9,960 nt of DNA from Candidatus Dojkabacteria bacterium UBA2259 (GTDB taxonomy: Bacteria; Patescibacteriota; Dojkabacteria; SC72): assembly GCA_002347605.1 (NCBI GenBank), contig DDXN01000018.1:24457-34416 (forward strand). The letters run 5' to 3'. The stretch's first letter is position 1. Each line of letters begins with the position of its first letter. The position numbers and the translations under genes are program-made. The notes below the pieces were generated by a model. It did not search any database. It saw only the letters and a program-made list of their open reading frames with translations, and had not been told where the DNA came from. This document shows, one piece after another, positions 6,100-9,960 of the stretch.

Positions 6100-6172
6100 A
6101 GCGAGAGACGGGACTCGAACCCGCGACCTTCTCCTTGGGAAGGAGACATTCTACCAATTGAACTACTCTCGC
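6100..6172 (-). tRNA. tRNA-Gly (anticodon CCC)
   Basis: The minus strand forms a complete cloverleaf. The acceptor GCGAGAG pairs with CTCTCGC, the anticodon stem TCTCC/GGAGA holds loop TTCCCAA (anticodon CCC), the T loop is TTCGAGT, and the discriminator is U as usual for bacterial tRNA-Gly. CCA is not encoded. It decodes GGG. Confidence 0.97.
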
Positions 6173-6212
6173 AATCGGTAGATGATAATATTTAATATGG
6201 CAAAAAACAATA

Positions 6213-6572
6213 CTAAACTATAGCAGACTTAATATCATTCCAATCCTCGTTTAGTTGTAGTCCAATTTTTTTAGCAGTATCTGATGTAACATCTGAATCA
6301 TTTTTAATTTCATCAATTACCTCTGATACAAGTTTCTTGTATACATCGAAGTCTAGTTTTTTCCCAACAGCTTTTATATCTCTAATCTTTTTCTCAACTT
6401 TCTTTTTTGCAGAAAGATAGAGATCTTGAGCACTATCACCCATATCTAATGCGAGTTTTTTAATATCTGCTCTTGTTTGTACACCTGATTTAGGAGCAAA
6501 AAGAATACCTGCTGTTGCACCCAAAACAGCACCAAAGAGTAATCCTTTAAAGAAATCGTCTGATGAACTCAT
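6213..6572 (-). CDS. YtxH domain protein
   Basis: This is a 119-residue member of the YtxH (general stress protein, Pfam YtxH) group, small membrane-associated proteins whose role is poorly defined. The N-terminal helix FFKGLLFGAVLGATAGILFA (residues 7-26) has the glycine pattern G10-G14-G18-G22 and ends in the family hallmark APKSG. The rest (about 31-119) is a charged amphipathic helical tail with a Lys-rich stretch (SAKKKVEKKIRDIKAVGKK), as usual. The gene lies 53 nt after the signal-peptide protein gene in the same direction and ends about 40 nt before tRNA-Gly. I see no convincing promoter or Shine-Dalgarno. The family call is firm; the function is unknown. Confidence 0.88.
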   Translation of the reverse strand: MSSSDDFFKGLLFGAVLGATAGILFAPKSGVQTRADIKKLALDMGDSAQDLYLSAKKKVEKKIRDIKAVGKKLDFDVYKKLVSEVIDEIKNDSDVTSDTAKKIGLQLNEDWNDIKSAIV

Positions 6573-6605
6573 TATTATTATTTTGATAATTTAGTTATAT
6601 TAAAT

Positions 6606-6626
6606 ATACACTATTAAAAAGTGTAT
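6606..6626. repeat. Inverted repeat between the secreted-protein gene and the YtxH gene
   Basis: ATACACT (6606-6612) and AGTGTAT (6620-6626) are perfect reverse complements around a seven-base loop. The right arm overlaps the stop codon of the upstream gene. The stem is weak (two GC pairs), and the minus-strand bases after it (ATTTAAT) are only partly T-rich. It may be a weak terminator or attenuator, or a regulator site. Confidence 0.35.
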
Positions 6627-6907
6627 TACAATTTTAACTTCTTAATAAGGAGATAGGCAATAGTAATAAGTGTAAGTGGGGCAAATATTGCTACTAATAT
6701 TTGAAAGAAATTAAGCTTAACACTTTTGTCCTCCTCTGTATCCAGTGTTTCCTTTAATGTACTAATATCATCAACTGCCTCTTTTAATGTCGTTGTTTCT
6801 TGGGATTGCTCTGTTTTATCTATTACATTCTCTTGGGCATATGCTGGAGAGTATGATAGAAAGAGAAATGAGAGTAAAATATACATAGATATTACTATTT
6901 GTTTCAT
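6626..6907 (-). CDS. Small exported, C-terminally membrane-anchored protein of unknown function
   Basis: No known family is recognised. Counting from the ATG at 6907, the 93-residue protein begins with a classic Sec signal peptide: MKQ, a hydrophobic core (IVISMYILLSFLFL), then a signal-peptidase site AYA after residue 24. A short hydrophilic Thr/Glu/Asp-rich linker (about 25-64, with repeated LKE) follows. A C-terminal membrane segment (about 67-88, FFQILVAIFAPLTLITIAYLL) ends in a Lys-rich KKLKL tail that should stay in the cytoplasm. The mature protein would be a small anchored outer-face linker. I chose the ATG at 6907 over the one at 6922 because a promoter places the transcription start at 6907 and five fewer residues give a better signal peptide. 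It is divergent from rnhB; the YtxH gene follows, suggesting an envelope-related pair. Confidence 0.78.
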   Translation of the reverse strand: MKQIVISMYILLSFLFLSYSPAYAQENVIDKTEQSQETTTLKEAVDDISTLKETLDTEEDKSVKLNFFQILVAIFAPLTLITIAYLLIKKLKL

Positions 6908-6913
6908 AGTAGT

Positions 6914-6942
6914 ATGATACATATTTAATTAGGTTTTTACAA
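6914..6942 (-). promoter_or_regulatory. Leaderless promoter of the small exported protein
   Basis: The minus strand reads TTGTAA (6942-6937), a 17-nt spacer, TATCAT (6919-6914), six bases, then ATG at 6907. Transcription would start on the start codon. The alternative upstream ATG at 6922 would lie inside the promoter. Confidence 0.5.
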
Positions 6943-6947
6943 TATTT

Positions 6948-7577
6948 ATGATATTTCCTGATATTGAATTAGAAAAGAAATTATGGAGAAAGGGTATCAA
7001 GTATGTTGTTGGTATAGATGAGGCTGGAAGGGGTCCACTAGCGGGTCCTGTTAGTGCGGGAGCTGTTGTAATTGATAAGAGTACCTTAATCTCTCCATTA
7101 GTAAGGGATAGTAAGAAGATGACATTAAAACAGAGAGAGTCTACCTTCGAGTTTTTACTTGAGAACTCATTAGCATGGGGTGTGTGTATGGTTAGTGAAA
7201 AAGAGATTGATTTAATTGGTATTCAGGATGCTGTAAAAAAAGCAATGCAGGGAGCATTGGCACAGGTAGAAAAGATGTTAGGAAAAAGAGCAGAGTATTT
7301 AATTGTTGATGGTATTAATGTAGAGAGTATATTGGGATATGAGATGTTAAAAATTAAAGAGGGGGATCTATTACATTACTCCATATCAGCTGCCTCTATA
7401 CTTGCTAAAGTAACAAGGGATAGGTATATGAGGGAGATGGCTTTGAAGTATCCTGAGTATGGTTTTGAAAAACATGTTGGATATGGTACTAAGATGCATA
7501 TTGAGGCTATTAAGAGATATGGTATATGTCCTATTCATAGGAGATCTTTTTCTCCAATTAAGGATTTGTATGTTTAG
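6948..7577 (+). CDS. rnhB: Ribonuclease HII
   Basis: RNase HII cuts the RNA strand of RNA-DNA hybrids and starts removal of single ribonucleotides from DNA, in the cytoplasm. The 209-residue length is typical. The four acidic metal ligands are all present: D24 and E25 in GIDEAGRGPLAGPV (residues 22-35), D121 in IVDG, and D140 in the segment EGDLLHYSISAASILAKV (138-155), which is followed by TRDRYM. The DSKKM motif (54-58) and the C-terminal HVGYGTKMHIEAIKRYG are also conserved. Every arginine codon is AGA or AGG. ATG is the start; no Shine-Dalgarno is seen. A TACAAT sequence ends only four bases before the ATG but has no -35 partner. It is divergent from the exported-protein gene and ends about 42 nt before tRNA-Lys. 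Confidence 0.97.
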   Translation: MIFPDIELEKKLWRKGIKYVVGIDEAGRGPLAGPVSAGAVVIDKSTLISPLVRDSKKMTLKQRESTFEFLLENSLAWGVCMVSEKEIDLIGIQDAVKKAMQGALAQVEKMLGKRAEYLIVDGINVESILGYEMLKIKEGDLLHYSISAASILAKVTRDRYMREMALKYPEYGFEKHVGYGTKMHIEAIKRYGICPIHRRSFSPIKDLYV

Positions 7578-7579
7578 GG

Positions 7580-7609
7580 TTGTAAAAATATGTAATAGAG
7601 GGGTATAAT
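7580..7609 (+). promoter_or_regulatory. Promoter of tRNA-Lys
   Basis: TTGTAA (7580-7585), an 18-nt spacer and a perfect TATAAT (7604-7609) lie 10 bases before the tRNA 5' end. Confidence 0.7.
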
Positions 7610-7619
7610 CATTTCTATT

Positions 7620-7693
7620 GGGTCGCTAGCTCATCAGGTTAGAGCAACTGCCTTTTAAGCAGTAGGTGCTGGGTTCGAGTCCCAGGCGACTCA
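7620..7693 (+). tRNA. tRNA-Lys (anticodon UUU)
   Basis: The acceptor GGGTCGC pairs with GCGACTC (one G-U pair), the discriminator is A, the anticodon stem ACTGC/GCAGT holds loop CTTTTAA (anticodon TTT), and the T arm is CTGGG-TTCGAGT-CCCAG. CCA is not encoded. It has its own promoter, and the accessory-looking Fic region begins right after its 3' end. Confidence 0.97.
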
Positions 7694-7699
7694 CTTTGT

Positions 7700-7728
7700 T
7701 TGTAAAAGTATCCTGTTTAGTTTAGAAT
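7700..7728 (+). promoter_or_regulatory. Promoter of the intact Fic gene
   Basis: TTGTAA (7700-7705), a 17-nt spacer and TAGAAT (7723-7728) lie eight bases before the ATG at 7737. A start site at about 7735 would give a nearly leaderless mRNA and would exclude the upstream in-frame TTG at 7731 as start codon. Confidence 0.5.
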
Positions 7729-7736
7729 ATTTGAGT

Positions 7737-8807
7737 ATGAATGATCAGTCAATTGGTCCTGAAATACAACCAACAGTTGAAAATATCCAAATTTCTCAAT
7801 CACAATCTCAAGAACTGCAAGAACAACTTCAGATTCCACTAGTACTCGAAGAAATCCGTAGTCAAACCGATGGTACCCCTGAGTCTATTAAGAAACATTT
7901 TGAGACACTATCTTTTGAAGACTTTTCTGTATTCCTGAACAGACTAAATGGGTATTTTCGTAATATACCAGGGCAACACACTATGGATGGTTATGGATTA
8001 ATGATGAATGGTTATGTACCACCAGACCCAAAAGATAGAGTTCCACTTATGAAAGAAGCATTTGAAGAAGCTGTTAAAGAAGATTCTCCAGAAAAATGTG
8101 CTACAGTTCTTGGAATGTCAATTTTAACTATACACCCATACGTAGATGGTAATGGTAGAACTTCTCGAACTATTTTTGCTTTACTTACAAATGGTTATTC
8201 TGGAAGTAAAGAAGATAAAACACTTTTTTCTGAAATTGGACAAAAAGATAACGAAAATGCAGAAGATATCGAATTTAATGGTCATTCAAGGGGAAATATT
8301 AAGATAAACCTTGATCCAAGTAGTGTTAAAATTGGTGATGTCCCCCTCTCCTTATTAATTGATGCGGAAATAAAATGGTCTGCACTTACAAATAGATTCG
8401 GCCATAATCTTACTGAATATCCTGTTCGAGTTGGGGAGCTTGGGGGTCTACATTTTAAGTATAATCCAAGATCAAAATTAAACGAAGTGGAACAGCGTGA
8501 ATTAAATAAAATTTTTGGATCAAATGCTATTGCTTTTGTTGCTTGTATTAACTCGTTTTCTAACGAACTGTATAAAAAGTCCTTAAAACATATCAATTTT
8601 GAGGGTAAGGAATACGATATTATTAGTGCACAAAACATAATCGAAGATATTACTGTTGATGAACTTTCAAAACTTAGGATCGCATTTAGGCAAGCAACTA
8701 TTGATTATGTAAGAAAGATTATGAATATAACAAAAAGAGATGACTTCCAGGATATATATAATCAGTATTCAGCTGGGTTAGAAAAATGGAGAAAAAATAA
8801 GAATTAG
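7737..8807 (+). CDS. Fic domain protein with intact catalytic motif
   Basis: This is probably a protein AMPylase or related nucleotidyl/phosphoryl transferase acting on an unknown target. The 356-residue protein starts with a Gln/Ser-rich, probably disordered tail (residues 18-32). A helical region and a flap-like strand GYVPPDPKDR (92-101) precede the Fic motif H133-PYVDGNG-R141-TSR, with Tyr for the usual Phe. Catalytic His133, acidic D137 and R141 are all kept. The C-terminal 200 residues match no domain I know, and I see no winged helix. I find no clear (S/T)xxxE(G/N) inhibitory motif, and no small antitoxin gene is adjacent. Arginine uses CGT/CGA several times, unlike rnhB, which suggests recent acquisition. 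It lies 43 nt after tRNA-Lys. An in-frame TTG at 7731 is a less likely start. Confidence 0.85.
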   Translation: MNDQSIGPEIQPTVENIQISQSQSQELQEQLQIPLVLEEIRSQTDGTPESIKKHFETLSFEDFSVFLNRLNGYFRNIPGQHTMDGYGLMMNGYVPPDPKDRVPLMKEAFEEAVKEDSPEKCATVLGMSILTIHPYVDGNGRTSRTIFALLTNGYSGSKEDKTLFSEIGQKDNENAEDIEFNGHSRGNIKINLDPSSVKIGDVPLSLLIDAEIKWSALTNRFGHNLTEYPVRVGELGGLHFKYNPRSKLNEVEQRELNKIFGSNAIAFVACINSFSNELYKKSLKHINFEGKEYDIISAQNIIEDITVDELSKLRIAFRQATIDYVRKIMNITKRDDFQDIYNQYSAGLEKWRKNKN

Positions 8808-8901
8808 ATTTAAGATTCTATATTTTAACGTTTTAATATATGGACAAGGGATAGTAGCTTTCCTGTGATTAGTTGCAAAACTGTTTCATCTTGTTCATTT
8901 T

Positions 8902-9282
8902 CTATTTTAACTCTTCTATTAGCTGAATTTTTAATGCCCATACTCCGTTCTTATCTATTCCCTCTTTATACCCCTTGAGTGAGTTAATTGACATGATACC
9001 TCCTTCTAAATCTTTGCCACTTGATAGTGTCTTTTTAGTTCCCTCTTTTTCAAGAAGTTCTCTAATTGTATTGTAATGTGTAACTCTTAAAATTTTTACA
9101 CCAAATAACTCTTGTGTATCATTATTTATTAAAGTAAGGGTATCCTCTTGTTTGAGTATGCCATAATCAAACTCATCAAATTGGGTATTAGTTCTTACCT
9201 CTATTTCCTTCGTTCTATTCTTAATTGCCCTCCATGGACGATTGTTAATCTCAATTGTGTAATTCATATTGTATTTTCCCAT
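8902..9282 (-). CDS. ASCH domain protein
   Basis: ASCH domains are PUA-like beta-barrels thought to bind RNA; some bacterial members hydrolyse N4-acetylcytidine, but no specific activity can be claimed here. Counting from the second Met (9267), the protein shows the family order: a first strand, then RPWRAIKNRTKEIEVR (residues 10-25), which holds the characteristic Lys and E-x-R groups. A turn with KQEDTLTLIN corresponds to the usual GD-x-I strand. Then come VKILRVTHYNTIRELLEKEG (57-76) and a last strand GVWALKIQLIEEL. At 121-126 residues it is a stand-alone domain. Start choice is open: ATG at 9282 gives five extra residues (MGKYN), ATG at 9267 begins directly at the first strand. It is convergent with the Fic gene and divergent from the decayed frame. 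No Shine-Dalgarno or clear promoter is visible. Confidence 0.82.
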   Translation of the reverse strand: MGKYNMNYTIEINNRPWRAIKNRTKEIEVRTNTQFDEFDYGILKQEDTLTLINNDTQELFGVKILRVTHYNTIRELLEKEGTKKTLSSGKDLEGGIMSINSLKGYKEGIDKNGVWALKIQLIEELK

Positions 9283-9306
9283 TAATAAATTTAAATATCC
9301 AGGTTG

Positions 9307-9622
9307 ATGTATCTACCTACTAATTACGTTGTAAATGCAATACTTCATCGTATAATACGGATATTAAATATAACTTAATATAGTAATGGAAAAAATTTTG
9401 ATTTGGAACTATCTAATGACAATTTGAATAAAGCAATGGAGAGATTGACAGACAAAGATGTTGAAGTTAATAGATGAAAGTAATGAATGATATACAGGAT
9501 TCAATTCTGATGCCTTCAATGGTATCAAGAAAGTCGTTTATGATAGAGAGGAAATTGTGAGATCAACTACAAGAGATATTCTAAAAGAAAAAAAACAACA
9601 AAAAACAGATAATCTTTTATGA
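9307..9622 (+). pseudogene. Decayed reading frame of unknown family
   Basis: No intact gene fits here, but protein-like stretches are visible. From an ATG at 9307 one frame gives about 23 codons, a TAA, then a hydrophilic helix-like stretch (about 9391-9474, with LELSNDNLNKAMERLTDKDV). The next frame continues with YTGFNSDAFNGIKKVVYDRE and a Lys/Gln-rich tail ending in TGA at 9620. Joining these needs one frameshift near 9470 and read-through of TGA at 9488. Another reading keeps a single frame from ATG 9386 to TAA 9629 that is interrupted only by TGA codons. The origin is unknown. With the neighbouring ASCH and Fic genes it suggests a decaying accessory segment. The 5' quarter may be chance. 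Confidence 0.45.
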
Positions 9623-9625
9623 CTA

Positions 9626-9653
9626 TTGTAATTTACACTACACAGGGTATACT
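9626..9653 (+). promoter_or_regulatory. Candidate promoter of the Gmad2 gene
   Basis: TTGTAA (9626-9631), a 16-nt spacer and TATACT (9648-9653) lie upstream of the gene. The six-base arms TACACT (9634-9639) and AGTGTA (9656-9661) form an inverted repeat flanking the -10 box, a possible operator. A second -10-like TATATT (9665-9670) ends six bases before the ATG at 9677 but lacks a -35 box. Confidence 0.4.
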
Positions 9654-9676
9654 AGAGTGTATAGTATATTATTTTT

Positions 9677-9960
9677 ATGTATACCATAATGAGAAATATC
9701 TTAATAATACTTACCCTATTTGTATTATCTATATTTCTAGTTGGTACTGCATATTTTCTCAAGAACGAAGATCTATGTTGCAAGTATGAACTGTGTGAGC
9801 AGTTAACTTCTATGTGTGAGGAGAAACCTGATGGGGGTGAAGTGCTCTCCGAGAAAGGTGAAAAATTAGTTTTAGAGAATATAGCTACTGGAGATACGGT
9901 TGATGATGGTTTTGAAATTAAGGGCTCTGTAGGGTCAAGTTGGTATTTTGAAGGAACATT
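9677..9960 (+). CDS. Membrane-anchored Gmad2-type protein (C-terminus off the window)
   Basis: The frame is open to the end of the window, so only about 94 residues are visible. An N-terminal membrane anchor (about residues 7-28, ILIILTLFVLSIFLVGTAYF) is followed by a short segment with four cysteines (C34, C35, C40, C47). From about residue 66 comes the beginning of a Gmad2 domain: LENIATGDTVDDGFEIKGSV followed by SSWYFEGT. This matches the family pattern in which a G-x-V turn and a strand with I-x-G lead to W-[FY]-FE. Gmad2 is an immunoglobulin-like domain found in exported proteins of spore formers and of many CPR bacteria; its ligand is not established. The start may be ATG 9677 (MYTI extension) or the in-frame ATG 9689, after which the hydrophobic segment begins. 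The protein should face outside the cytoplasm. Confidence 0.72.
   Translation, partial: MYTIMRNILIILTLFVLSIFLVGTAYFLKNEDLCCKYELCEQLTSMCEEKPDGGEVLSEKGEKLVLENIATGDTVDDGFEIKGSVGSSWYFEGT

Noticed and set aside
5990..6181. 63-codon plus-strand frame
   Set aside because: It runs through the terminator hairpin and then antisense through tRNA-Gly; its end (ARDGTRTRDLLLGK) is a typical antisense-tRNA translation artefact.
6938..6943. TACAAT as a leaderless -10 box for rnhB
   Set aside because: It ends only four bases before the ATG and no -35 hexamer is found at 16-18 bases, so it is too weak to list.
8808..8901. Gap between the Fic and ASCH genes as a bidirectional terminator
   Set aside because: The two genes converge here, but I see only the short palindrome AACGTT and no hairpin followed by a T tract on either strand.
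9291..9368. Inverted repeat TTAAATATCC / GGATATTAAA around the start of the decayed frame
   Set aside because: It is imperfect after seven bases, entirely AT-rich apart from two GC pairs, and about 58 bp apart; chance is sufficient in this composition.
1..9960. CRISPR array, insertion sequence or integrase
   Set aside because: No regularly spaced direct repeats, no transposase or recombinase motifs and no terminal inverted repeats were seen on either strand.

Overview
AT-rich, densely packed chromosomal DNA, most likely from a Patescibacteria/CPR bacterium. This is an inference. It rests on the absence of Shine-Dalgarno sequences before nearly all starts, tRNA genes without encoded CCA, almost exclusive AGA/AGG arginine codons, and the mix of families (Fic proteins with a winged helix, YtxH, PPC/DUF296, a Gmad2 protein). 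No exact phylum can be named from the window.

Positions 1-6922 are almost all on the minus strand. Read in the direction of transcription the order is: a small signal-peptide protein, a YtxH protein, tRNA-Gly, a strong hairpin terminator, a PPC/DUF296 protein, tRNA-Thr, a Fic-fold protein with a C-terminal winged helix, gatB-gatC, tRNA-Leu, a small putative zinc-binding protein, tRNA-Glu, lepB, parA, and the first 169 codons of parB. The themes are housekeeping: chromosome partitioning (ParA/ParB), protein export (signal peptidase I) and tRNA-dependent amidation (GatB/GatC; gatA is not here). Three of the five tRNA genes lie only 15-25 nt ahead of a protein gene, so mixed tRNA-mRNA transcripts are likely.

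From 6948 the plus strand carries rnhB (RNase HII), tRNA-Lys with its own promoter, and a second, catalytically intact Fic gene. Then follow a minus-strand ASCH-domain gene, a decayed reading frame at about 9307-9622, and the start of a membrane-anchored Gmad2 protein that runs off the window. The stretch from tRNA-Lys to the decayed frame looks accessory: the Fic gene uses CGN arginine codons that its neighbour rnhB avoids, and a broken gene lies at the far end.

The most interesting points are: (1) a Fic-fold protein whose catalytic motif is destroyed but which keeps its DNA-binding winged helix, in the same 10 kb as an intact Fic enzyme; (2) repeated sigma70-like promoters (often TTGTAA at -35) whose -10 box ends only 5-11 nt before the start codon, implying leaderless or nearly leaderless mRNAs; (3) tRNA genes directly leading protein genes; (4) two TGTTTCA repeats on the parA promoter; (5) no TGA stop in any of the 12 genes with a visible stop, while the decayed frame is broken mostly by TGA. 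I found no clear new multi-gene defence or mobile system and no CRISPR array.
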